Source of the DNA: an uncultured Coriobacteriaceae bacterium
GTDB lineage: Bacteria > Actinomycetota > Coriobacteriia > Coriobacteriales > QAMH01
Direction of reading: 5' to 3'
DNA length: 6,329 bases
Assembly (NCBI GenBank): GCA_902783175.1
Contig: CACZQA010000146.1
Location: 1-6,329, forward strand
In this document: positions 1 to 5,502 of the stretch, one piece after another
Numbering within the stretch: the stretch's first letter is position 1
Layout of the letters: every line of letters starts with the position of its first letter
The notes under the pieces: generated by a model
Seen by the model: only the letters and a program-made list of their open reading frames with translations
Told to the model about the DNA's origin: nothing
Database searches by the model: none
Position numbers and translations under genes: made by a program

Positions 1-287
1 GCAGAGCGAATCGCCTCGTTGACCGCCGTGGCAACCGAGGGATCGGACCATTCGGCATTCGAGACGACCTTCGCGCCGTTCGAGCCGTCGACAACGTCTG
101 CCTTGAACACCTGATAGGCCTCGAGCGCCGTCGAGGCGCCTTGCGTGGAGGACACGGTCAGAGTGCCCTTGCCGGCAGCCCATGCCTGCGGCAGTAGCAC
201 GAGGGCAACCGCCACGATGGCCGCGATACCGCACAGGAGCGCGGCGGAGACGAGGCGCGCCTTCTTGTGTTCGAGAGTTCCCGTCAT
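1..287 (-). CDS. Sortase-dependent major pilin-like protein, N-terminal part (cut by window edge)
   Basis: The ATG at 287-285 opens a frame that continues off the left edge; 95 complete codons are visible. Residues 1-10 are charged and basic (MTGTLEHKKAR), residues 11-34 are hydrophobic, and an AWA-A signal peptidase I site follows near residue 37. This is a secretory signal peptide. The mature start (GKGTLTVSSTQGASTAL, then EAYQVFKADVVDG and NAEWSDPSV) resembles the N-terminal domain of Gram-positive isopeptide-forming major pilins, which typically have a 'AYqiFka...' strand and a 'eW' a little later. The start overlaps the upstream adhesin stop by four bases (ATGA), so the two genes are probably translationally coupled in one operon. 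Pilin motif, E-box and sorting signal would lie outside the window. The role (pilus shaft subunit polymerised by a class C sortase) is inferred from family and context. Confidence 0.8.
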   Translation of the reverse strand, partial: MTGTLEHKKARLVSAALLCGIAAIVAVALVLLPQAWAAGKGTLTVSSTQGASTALEAYQVFKADVVDGSNGAKVVSNAEWSDPSVATAVNEAIRS

Positions 288-1871
288 CGCTCATCACCCC
301 GCCCCTCGGAATGCTTGCCGGTTGGGGCAAAGCGCAGCTTTCGCGTTGCAATCCAGATTGCCGCGACAGCGAGCAGCACCAGCCCCACGAGGAGCATCGG
401 CCCGATGCCGCCCATGCCCGAGAGGGGCAGCACGAACGTGCGGGTGTTGGTGAACGATGCCTCGGAGGTCTTGCCGTACTCGATCGTGCCCGTGGCATTC
501 TCGGACGTTGTCGTGTAGCCATCGGCGGCAGCTTCGGTCACCTCATAGGCAATCCCCGCGGGAAGCCCCGTCGCCGTAGCGGTCTCGCCATCGCCCAGCT
601 TGATGTTCGCGACGCCTCCGGCGAAGGTCATCCCGCCGTAGGTGCCGTCAAGCGAGGAGCCGTCGCCCGAGAGCGTGACCGTAAAGTCGAATTTCTTCTG
701 AGCACCAGAGATATCGCCCGAGACATGCTTGGTGACGGCAAGGTCTCCCGTCTTGAACGTGTTCGTGAAGGCGGCGGTGGCAGTACTGCCGTTGGGAATG
801 TCTCCGGTATCGCCCGTCTTCGAGGCGTCGTAGTGCGAGTTCTCCGCCTCTACGACGGTATAGCCGATGCCTGCGGGCAGATGCTCTGCCGTGGCGCTCT
901 CTCCGTCTTTCAAGGTGACGGTTGCCACGCCGTTGGTGAAGGTCATGTCGCCGTAGGTGCCGTTGACGCTCTTGTCGCCTAGCGTGACCGTGAAAGTAAA
1001 GGCGGTTTGCGAATTCGCCTCGCCCACCACCGATTTGGACACGGTGAGGTTGCCGTCAGACGTCGGCTTCAGCGCGAGCTTGGCCGACACCGACTTCTGC
1101 TTGATGACGGCGCCGATCATGTGCTGGAAGTTCTTGCCGTCGGAGGCGGTGTAGGTCTCGGGGCTGGGTGAATACTGGCGGTACTCCTGCAGCCAGGTAA
1201 GCGTGTCGGAGGCCGTAATCTCCATGTCGGTCGACGTGGGCCTGTCCGTCGATGCCAAGAAGAACTTCGTGCCGGCAGTCACCGTCGTGACCGGCGTCCC
1301 ATCGGGCTCGTGAGCCGACACGCCCGAGGGGAGCGTGAGCGTGTAGGTGCCATGGTAGTTCGTGCCCTCGCCCACCGTGAGCGTGCCCGTCTTCCACACC
1401 CCGTACTCGGGGTCGTAGGCGAACTGGCCGTCACCGGTGATCTTCACGTTGCCCGCATCGGGTTCGGCGCGCAGGACCTTGTCGGCAGAAGCGCTGTTGA
1501 GCAGCTTGACGGCGAGCGCCTTCTGCGTGACCTCGCCGCTTTTCGAGGTGAGCGAGTTGTACTCGATGCCGTAGTCGCCGAGCACGGCCCAAATGGCGTA
1601 CTGGGTAGCCTCGTAGGCCTCAGACTCGGTCACCGTATCGGCGTCGGAGTGGTTCCGGTCCCACAACTTGAGCGGCGTTTCGTTGTCGGTGGCATAGGCC
1701 ATGGCGACCGCCGCCTGGTAGAAGGGCGTGGCGCGAATTTCGGCCGACGTGTGGCCGGAGGGCGTCGTGGCACCGGTCAGGTAGTACTTGGTGAGCTCAT
1801 CCGTCACGAACTGGCTGAGCTTGGCGAGGTTGGCAGTGTTATCCGGATAATCGCTGTAGGAGAACACCGTA

Positions 1872-1890
1872 TCCCCGATAGAATCGGGGA
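1872..1890 (-). other. Perfect 8-bp stem-loop 13 nt downstream of the amber codon
   Basis: On the coding strand TCCCCGAT, a TCT loop and ATCGGGGA form an uninterrupted 8-bp stem with a 3-nt loop. It starts 13 nt after the TAG. Downstream stem-loops at a comparable distance stimulate stop-codon readthrough in several known systems. The stem also encodes the conserved-looking FPDSIGD stretch, so coincidence cannot be excluded. Confidence 0.5.
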
Positions 1891-1903
1891 AGTCGGACCT
1901 GAT

Positions 1904-1906
1904 CTA
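1904..1906 (-). other. In-frame amber (TAG) codon inside the adhesin gene
   Basis: Plus-strand cta at 1904-1906 is TAG on the coding strand, in the same frame as both halves of the adhesin. The preceding codons give NALLNPPS and the following ones IRSDFPDS. No frameshift is needed to rejoin the halves. A single change from CAG (Gln) or TGG (Trp) would create it. Confidence 0.9.
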
Positions 1907-2353
1907 GCTCGGCGGGTTGAGCAGGGCGTTGAACGCATCTTCGGAAATGCCCTGAGTCGAGTCGACGACCGTATACATGTTCATGCCATTATAGGGGTAG
2001 CCGGCGTAGAGGATGGCGAGAAGCTTGTCCATGCAGGCTTCGTAGTCGGCCTCGGAAGCGAACTTATCCGCCGTGAGATAGCCTTCGATATAGGGGGGTA
2101 CGGTCGGAATGCTCGGCGTAGTATGCGGCCAGTGCGACTGGTTGTTCATGCAGTAGAGGATGATGCGGCCGTTTGCGCTCTCAGGGTCGAGCACGTAGTG
2201 GATTTCGGTCTTGTCATCGTATTTGATCTGGACCGTGTCTGTGTCGGCGTCGGCGCGTGTGCTCAACGGCAATGCGGCAAACACGAGCGAAAGGCACGCG
2301 ATGAGCGCGATTGCAAGAACTGGGACACGGCGCAATCGAGATTCGATTTTCAA

Positions 2354-2364
2354 AGCCCCTCCTT
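2354..2364 (-). promoter_or_regulatory. Ribosome binding site that sets the TTG start of the adhesin
   Basis: AAGGAGG (2364-2358 on the minus strand) followed by GGCT precedes TTG at 2353-2351. The next in-frame upstream candidate (TTG at 2407) has no such site and would put about 18 residues ahead of a normal signal peptide. Confidence 0.7.
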
Positions 2365-2400
2365 GTCTGAGCAGACCGCGGCAATGTTCCCCTGGTCTGA
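2365..2400 (-). promoter_or_regulatory. Adhesin 5' leader with alternative, mutually exclusive pairings next to the RBS
   Basis: Reading the leader on the minus strand, CAGACC (2399-2394) can pair with GGTCTG (2377-2372). GTCTG (2376-2372) is also complementary to CAGAC (2369-2365), which directly abuts the Shine-Dalgarno sequence. The central segment can therefore join only one partner at a time. This could modulate access to the RBS, but no known riboswitch class was recognised. Confidence 0.3.
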
Positions 2401-2424
2401 ACTGCAAACCTTGGAGCCATTCCC

Positions 2425-2456
2425 TTGCTAATAGGAATCATTTCTAATTTTAGCAA
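2425..2456 (-). promoter_or_regulatory. Candidate adhesin/pilus promoter lying within an inverted repeat
   Basis: On the minus strand TTGCTA (2456-2451) and TATTAG (2433-2428) are separated by exactly 17 nt, a sigma70/SigA-like arrangement with 4/6 matches in each hexamer. The same stretch is bounded by a perfect 7-bp inverted repeat, TTGCTAA (2425-2431) and TTAGCAA (2450-2456), with an 18-bp spacer. A dimeric regulator could therefore sit on both promoter boxes. The predicted transcript start near 2421 gives a leader of about 68 nt before TTG 2353. Confidence 0.5.
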
Positions 2457-2487
2457 CGGAAACCGCAGGTGTACAGTTACGTTTATA

Positions 2488-2517
2488 TTAACAAATATTT
2501 ACAGGCGCTGATACGAT
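2488..2517 (+). promoter_or_regulatory. Candidate promoter for the membrane protein gene
   Basis: TTAACA (2488-2493, 5/6 to the -35 consensus), an 18-nt spacer and TACGAT (2512-2517, 4/6) preceded by TG at 2509-2510 resemble an extended -10 promoter. Transcription from about 2524 would give an unusually long leader of about 238 nt before the ATG at 2762. A second, weaker candidate is TTGACG at 2528-2533. Confidence 0.35.
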
Positions 2518-2691
2518 GAGGACCACGTTGACGTGCGCGAACGCGCCGTTTGCCATGCCTGCAGACAAGCGATCGCATGCGAGCCGCTGCAGAGAAGAAG
2601 GCGAGGCTTCCGAGAGGCGCAGCTCCTGACGAAACAATGCCCTAACGTCAAAATACCGCTAGACGTTCCCGCTACCTTATCCCCAAGGATA

Positions 2692-2716
2692 GGCACCCGC
2701 CTGTCTTGCGGATGCC
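2692..2716 (+). other. Hairpin in the leader of the membrane protein gene
   Basis: GGCACCCGC (2692-2700) and GCGGATGCC (2708-2716) pair in 8 of 9 positions around a 7-nt loop, about 45 nt before the start codon. There is no U-tract, so it is not a standard terminator; its role is unknown. Confidence 0.35.
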
Positions 2717-2761
2717 TTGCGCAAATGCGCACAGAACCGTTCAGGGGAGAAGGGGGACATC

Positions 2762-3724
2762 ATGGGAATTCTCTATCAGGCAATCGATCCGATTTCGTGG
2801 GTATGGTGGCTCTTCGTGCTCTTCGCCCTCATGGCGTTCAACGAGCTGGGCCGTACGAGCAAGTGGGCGGGCATCACGCTGTTCGTCGTCGTGCCCATCG
2901 TGCTGACGATCTTCGTCTGGCCCCAGACGGCGGCGCCAGGCAACGAGTACGGCACGGGCAACTGGTTCAACTGGGTGAAGACCTACAGCGCGCTCGCGGG
3001 TTGCGTCGGCTTCATGGCGTTGCGCTTCGTGCACTGGCGCGGTGCGGACGGGCAGGTCCACTGGCTCTACGAGAAGAAGTGCGCGCTCTGCTTCCCGCCG
3101 CTCATCCTGGCGATCAACATCTGCGAGGCGGTCTTTCGCGATTTCCAGGTGTTCTCGTATGGCGCTTGGGACGGCGCCGTCATCAACAACCTGTGGACCA
3201 TCTCAGGCCCGTGGAACATCATGAACGGCATCGCCGGCATCTTGAATATCGTCACCATCTGCGGCTGGTTTGGCATCTTCATCTCGAAGGACAAGAGCCG
3301 TGACATGATCTGGCCGGACATGCTGTGGGCTTGGATCTTGTGCTACGACTTCTGGAACTTCGCCTACACCTACAACTGCATCTCCGACCACTCCGTCTAC
3401 TGCGGTCTGGCGCTTCTCCTGTCCTGCACCATCCCGACGTTTTTCATCAAGCGCGGCGCGTGGCTGCAGCACCGTGCAAGCACGCTGGCGCTGTGGATCA
3501 TGTTCATCATGACCATCCCGCAGTTCGCCGACCGTATCGCCCCCATCCCCACCACGCACAACCCGGCGGCGTTTTTCGTGGTCAGCCTGATCGCGCTGGC
3601 AACCAACGCGGCACTTGCCATATACCAGTTCAGGAAGATCAAGAAGCAGAACCTCAACCCGCTGCGCGACGAGCTCTATACTGACTCCAAGCGCTACAAG
3701 CAGGTAGAGGAAGAGAACCACTAG
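2762..3724 (+). CDS. Polytopic membrane protein, probably DUF5692 family
   Basis: The start is ATG 2762, 5 nt after the GGGGAGAAGGGGG ribosome binding region; in-frame codons back to 2717 lack one. The product has 320 residues and about 8-9 hydrophobic segments, around residues 12-27, 34-53, 71-90, 107-122, 150-175, 185-205, 212-230, 240-258 and 270-290. A charged cytoplasmic-type tail follows (KIKKQNLNPLRDELYTDSKR). It is rich in Trp and Cys, with motifs such as FNELGRTSKW, CFPPLILAINICEAVFRDF and YDFWNFAYTYNC. These resemble uncharacterised bacterial DUF5692 membrane proteins as I remember them. No transport signature, catalytic motif or ATPase domain was recognised, so no substrate or reaction can be given. 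It is followed by a TetR gene on the same strand, which suggests a regulated pair. The family call is moderate; that it is a real integral membrane protein gene is near certain. Confidence 0.8.
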   Translation: MGILYQAIDPISWVWWLFVLFALMAFNELGRTSKWAGITLFVVVPIVLTIFVWPQTAAPGNEYGTGNWFNWVKTYSALAGCVGFMALRFVHWRGADGQVHWLYEKKCALCFPPLILAINICEAVFRDFQVFSYGAWDGAVINNLWTISGPWNIMNGIAGILNIVTICGWFGIFISKDKSRDMIWPDMLWAWILCYDFWNFAYTYNCISDHSVYCGLALLLSCTIPTFFIKRGAWLQHRASTLALWIMFIMTIPQFADRIAPIPTTHNPAAFFVVSLIALATNAALAIYQFRKIKKQNLNPLRDELYTDSKRYKQVEEENH

Positions 3725-3760
3725 CCGGCATTGAGCACTGCTCCGGACGGCGACGCGTTT

Positions 3761-3805
3761 TGCGGCAGGCGGAGGCAGACTGCACGCCCCTTCCCGCCTG
3801 CCGCA
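3761..3805 (+). promoter_or_regulatory. Strong 12-bp hairpin between the membrane protein gene and tetR
   Basis: TGCGGCAGGCGG (3761-3772) and CCGCCTGCCGCA (3794-3805) are perfect reverse complements separated by 21 nt. The hairpin begins 36 nt after the membrane protein stop. It is not followed by a U-tract on either strand, so it is not a canonical intrinsic terminator. It sits immediately before the tetR RBS. It may stabilise the upstream message, attenuate readthrough or act as an operator. Confidence 0.6.
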
Positions 3806-3820
3806 GACGGAGGCAGACTG
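3762..3820 (+). repeat. Imperfect 21-bp direct repeat ending in the tetR RBS and start codon
   Basis: 3762-3782 and 3800-3820 match at 19 of 21 positions. The last 13 bases (CGGAGGCAGACTG, 3770-3782 and 3808-3820) are identical. The second copy contains the GGAGG ribosome binding site and the first base of the GTG start. The first copy has the same GGAGG but no start codon. The repeats overlap the hairpin arms at 3761-3805. Confidence 0.8.
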
Positions 3821-4488
3821 TGACCTACCCGAATGACGAGACTCCCATCGTCCCGGTCGTCGCGCGACAGTACCGGGACGCACATCGCGAGACGGGCACG
3901 AAGGGCACGCTCGTGCAGACAGCGCGTGCGCTGTTCGAGAGCCAGGGAGTGGCCTCGACGACGCTTGCGGCCGTGGCACGCGGAGCTCATGTCTCGCGCA
4001 CCTTGCTGTACTACTACTTCTCCAGCAAAGACGAGCTCGTCGAAGCCGTGCTCAACGACTGTGCCGAGGACTTCGTCGACTCGATTTCGCTGTGGAACGA
4101 GTCGCGCGTGTTCGGGCACACGCCCCAGGAGCTCGCGAACTTCTCGAGAACGCTGCGCCGCACGCTTTATGGCGCGGACGGAACAGAGCGTCCAATCGTG
4201 CGCGTGCTCGACGAGCTGGGATGCCGTGACGAGTTCATGACCCGCGTGCTGCGCGAGGCCGTCTCGTGCATCTCCGACCAGGTGGTCTCGGAATACGCCG
4301 CCTACCACAGCATCGAGATCAGTCTCGTGCCCGAAATGTTCTGCGTGGTGCTTGCCGGCATCGCGCGGCTGTACAAGGTCAAGCCCGATATCTCAGACGA
4401 GGACGTCTCGGCCATCATCGCGCAGACGCTGCGCTTGGACATGCGCGTCATCAACGTGCCCGAGTGGCGGGAATCGAGAGACGACTAG
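3820..4488 (+). CDS. TetR/AcrR-family transcriptional regulator
   Basis: GTG 3820 is chosen because GGAGG lies 6 nt upstream and the frame back to 3760 has no such site. The product has 222 residues. Residues 28-75 form the classic TetR DNA-binding domain: KGTLVQTARALFESQGVAST, then LAAVARGAHVSRTLLYYYF (the helix-turn-helix, about 48-67), then SSKDELVEAVL. The rest is a helical ligand-binding/dimerisation domain that cannot be matched to a known inducer. It sits about 95 bp after the membrane protein gene on the same strand, so autoregulation and control of that gene are the simplest inference. The unusual repeat and hairpin over its start may be its own operator or a translational control site. 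The roughly 27 residues before the DNA-binding domain are a little longer than in minimal TetR proteins. Confidence 0.9.
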   Translation: MTYPNDETPIVPVVARQYRDAHRETGTKGTLVQTARALFESQGVASTTLAAVARGAHVSRTLLYYYFSSKDELVEAVLNDCAEDFVDSISLWNESRVFGHTPQELANFSRTLRRTLYGADGTERPIVRVLDELGCRDEFMTRVLREAVSCISDQVVSEYAAYHSIEISLVPEMFCVVLAGIARLYKVKPDISDEDVSAIIAQTLRLDMRVINVPEWRESRDD

Positions 4489-4518
4489 CGGGGAGAGGTC
4501 GCCCTGCGCCAGCGGACG

Positions 4519-4541
4519 TGCGATACTTTTGCCAGTGTAAT
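4519..4541 (+). promoter_or_regulatory. Candidate promoter of the small basic ORF
   Basis: TG at 4519-4520 followed after one base by GATACT (4522-4527) looks like an extended -10 element. A second possible -10 box is TGTAAT at 4536-4541. No convincing -35 box is seen. Transcription could also come from the tetR gene 79 bp upstream. Confidence 0.3.
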
Positions 4542-4567
4542 CCGAGCACGAGGAGGAGGTGACAGCG

Positions 4568-4837
4568 ATGGGCAAGAAGAAGCGCCGGCCGCCAAAGCGC
4601 GGTCCCGTCTGGAAGCTGAGCGCCGAAGAGGCGACGATGCTCCGCAAGCCGCTCTACAACGGGCACATGTGCGGGACTGGAATGCACGGCAGCAAAAAGT
4701 ACGACCGGAACGCGGCAAAACGCCAGTTCAACGAGAGCCTCCGAAACGGAGGCTCTTTTCTTTTGGGCCGCAGAGGCGAGCGGAGAGCTTGCGCAGCACT
4801 CGCCCACCGCTCGACCCCCGCGCGGCCGGCACCGTAA
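4568..4837 (+). CDS. Small basic protein with an intrinsic terminator inside its reading frame; candidate ArfA/BrfA-like ribosome-rescue factor
   Basis: ATG 4568 has an excellent AGGAGGAGG site 8 nt upstream; the alternative GTG at 4559 lies inside that site. The frame is open for 89 codons. Its first 55 codons look genuinely coding: a Lys/Arg-rich start (MGKKKRRPPKRGPVWKLS), then RKPLYNGHMCGTGMHGSKKY and DRNAAKRQFNESL. From codon 56 the DNA forms a textbook Rho-independent terminator. The codons beyond it (GRRGERRACAALAHRSTPARPAP) look like translated non-coding DNA. Transcripts ending at about 4760-4764 would have no stop codon, and ribosomes would stall after about residue 64-65. This is the known layout of E. 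coli arfA and Bacillus brfA, whose products are removed by trans-translation and accumulate only when tmRNA fails. The Gly/Lys/Arg-rich PLY...GTG..HG.KKY stretch is vaguely similar to ArfA but is not a secure homology. Function is inferred from architecture. Confidence 0.7.
   Translation: MGKKKRRPPKRGPVWKLSAEEATMLRKPLYNGHMCGTGMHGSKKYDRNAAKRQFNESLRNGGSFLLGRRGERRACAALAHRSTPARPAP
4734..4764 (+). terminator. Intrinsic terminator embedded in the small basic ORF
   Basis: GAGCCTCCG (4735-4743), an AAA loop and CGGAGGCTC (4747-4755) form a perfect 9-bp stem, extended to 10 bp by A4734-T4756. TTTTCTTTT at 4756-4764 follows directly. It ends transcripts from tetR and the small ORF, and lies about 70 nt before that frame's stop codon. 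Confidence 0.9.
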
Positions 4838-4897
4838 CCGAGGCGAAAGCGACTATTTCGTGCACGATGGGATAATCGCTGCTAGAATGGCATGCGC

Positions 4898-4973
4898 GCC
4901 TCCGTAGCTCAGGGGATAGAGCACCGCTCTCCTAAAGCGGGTGTCGTACGTTCGAATCGTATCGGGGGCACCA
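4898..4973 (+). tRNA. tRNA-Arg (anticodon CCU, reads AGG)
   Basis: The full cloverleaf can be drawn. Acceptor stem is GCCTCCG (4898-4904) with CGGGGGC (4963-4969), including one T-G wobble. The D stem is GCTC/GAGC. The anticodon stem is CCGCT/AGCGG with loop CTCCTAA, placing anticodon CCT at 4931-4933. The T stem is GTACG/CGTAT with loop TTCGAAT. Discriminator A4970 is followed by a genomically encoded CCA (4971-4973). A TAGAAT box at 4883-4888 is well placed to start transcription a few bases before the 5' end, though no clear -35 box is seen. Confidence 0.97.
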
Positions 4974-4981
4974 GTAAATGC

Positions 4982-5024
4982 GCAGGCTGGAGGACATGTT
5001 TCCTCTGGCCTGCTTTTTGCTTTT
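4982..5024 (+). terminator. Rho-independent terminator of tRNA-Arg
   Basis: GCAGGCTGGAGGA (4982-4994) pairs with TCCTCTGGCCTGC (5001-5013) over 13 bp with two wobble pairs and a 6-nt loop. TTTTT (5014-5018) and a further T-run (5021-5024) follow. It starts 9 nt after the CCA end. Confidence 0.9.
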
Positions 5025-5051
5025 GGAGCGGAGTTTTGCACGATTGCCGCA

Positions 5052-5075
5052 GCGATGCGCAAAAAGTCGCATCGC
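5052..5075 (-). other. Perfect 8-bp hairpin just downstream of the small minus-strand gene
   Basis: GCGATGCG (5052-5059) and CGCATCGC (5068-5075) are exact reverse complements around an 8-nt loop. It begins 9 nt past the stop of the 5085-5255 gene. With no U-tract after the stem it is at best a weak terminator or a 3'-end stabiliser. Confidence 0.4.
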
Positions 5076-5084
5076 GCTCGCCGC

Positions 5085-5255
5085 TCAGCCGCTGATGGGC
5101 ACCGTGCCGTTGTTGCCCTCAACCACGACGAAGTCATCTGGCGGATAGAGGTAGACTTCGCCGTTGTCGTCGACGATACGGTACCAGCCCTTCTCCATGG
5201 AGACCACGTCGTACACCTTACCGCAGGTCAATTCGAGAAAGGACGTCGTGAACAC
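5085..5255 (-). CDS. Small SH3-like conserved hypothetical protein (56 aa)
   Basis: On the minus strand the frame from GTG 5255 to TGA 5085 encodes 56 residues with clearly protein-like content: FLELTCGKVYDVVSMEKGWY, then RIVDDNGEVYLYPPDDFVVV. This resembles a widespread family of tiny hypothetical proteins of Firmicutes and Coriobacteriia with a 'GK-Y-V-s-EKGWYRI-D-GE-YLYPP-F' pattern, probably a small SH3-like beta barrel. Function is unknown. A TAG codon lies only three codons before the GTG (5264-5262), so the N-terminus cannot be much longer. No Shine-Dalgarno sequence is visible upstream, so the gene may be weakly translated or have lost its original start. It converges on the tRNA gene and is not in an operon. 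Confidence 0.6.
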   Translation of the reverse strand: MFTTSFLELTCGKVYDVVSMEKGWYRIVDDNGEVYLYPPDDFVVVEGNNGTVPISG

Positions 5256-5399
5256 CGCGCGCTACGATGACGGCATCGTTGCGACAGGAGTTTTCGACTT
5301 GTTTCTCGATTCCTCAAAGCCTTGGCAGGTAGACGCCAGACGAAAGTTGCCTACATAGGCATCCGGTTGCCCAAAAGCCGTTCGTCATGCTAGTGGTTA

Positions 5400-5416
5400 T
5401 TGAGCGATTTGCGTCC
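5400..5416 (+). repeat. 17-bp repeat, copy 1 (left of the toxin-antitoxin pair)
   Basis: TTGAGCGATTTGCGTCC matches 6261-6277 at 16 of 17 positions in the same orientation. Confidence 0.6.
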
Positions 5417-5502
5417 TGACCCCGTTTCGATAAAGAGAAAAACTGCGGAAGGGCCAGCATCAGGGCCGCACGAAAAAGATTCGCCTCCTCTAATACAGAC
5501 GC

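Larger units (their letters stand above)
284..2353 (-). pseudogene. Thioester-domain (TED) surface adhesin with DUF7601-like isopeptide repeats and LPxTG-type anchor; split by an in-frame amber codon
   Basis: If read through, the protein has 689 residues. The TTG at 2353 is chosen because AAGGAGG lies 4 nt upstream and a clean signal peptide follows (MKIESRLRR, a hydrophobic core to about residue 30, cleavage near TRADA-D). Residues 64-72 (IILYCMNNQ) carry the likely thioester Cys68. Residues 247-257 (YEATQYAIWAV) carry the matching TQxAIW motif with Gln251. Two C-terminal Ig-like domains (about 434-532 and 534-640) each show the intramolecular isopeptide triad: TVSK/AVTK lysine, YTVVE/YEVTE glutamate and FTNT asparagine. 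LPLSG at 642-646, a membrane helix and a basic tail form a sorting signal. Codon 150 is TAG (1906-1904), and the same frame continues without interruption as IRSDFPDSIGDTVFSY. The stop falls between Cys68 and Gln251. As written, the 149-residue product is secreted but unanchored and cannot form the thioester, and the 3' part lacks a signal peptide. A sequencing error, a recent nonsense mutation or real amber readthrough could each explain it. Confidence 0.85.
2354..2761. other. Divergent intergenic region between the pilus operon and the membrane protein gene
   Basis: About 408 bp without a credible gene; the frames open here have no matching RBS and no coherent domain. It holds the minus-strand adhesin leader and promoter (2354-2456), a markedly AT-rich island at about 2478-2503, a candidate plus-strand promoter (2488-2517), and a long plus-strand leader. 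That leader carries a short inverted repeat AACGTC/GACGTT (2644-2649 and 2662-2667) and a hairpin at 2692-2716. Confidence 0.6.

Noticed and set aside
182..982. Plus-strand open frame (266 codons) opposite the adhesin
   Set aside because: Antisense shadow of the DUF7601-like repeats; no start signal and no recognisable protein.
284..1867. A separate 527-residue gene starting at GTG 1867
   Set aside because: It begins in the middle of the thioester domain with no signal peptide, and it is in the same frame as the upstream part. It is the 3' portion of the interrupted adhesin.
1310..2431. Long plus-strand open frame (373 codons) opposite the adhesin
   Set aside because: This is a GC-bias shadow on the antisense strand: Arg/Val/Gly-rich low-complexity content, no RBS, no domain.
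2533..3303. Plus-strand frame overlapping the membrane protein gene
   Set aside because: It overlaps the clearly coding membrane protein in another frame and reads as an Arg/His-rich shadow.
3761..3805. Classical intrinsic terminator for the membrane protein gene
   Set aside because: The stem is strong but no T-run follows on either strand.
3203..3979. Minus-strand frame across the membrane protein/tetR junction
   Set aside because: Antisense shadow of two well-supported genes.
4559..4567. GTG 4559 as the start of the small basic ORF
   Set aside because: The GTG overlaps the Shine-Dalgarno sequence itself; ATG 4568 has ideal spacing.
4853..5137. Open frames running across the tRNA gene on both strands
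   Set aside because: They translate the tRNA and its terminator; no coding evidence.
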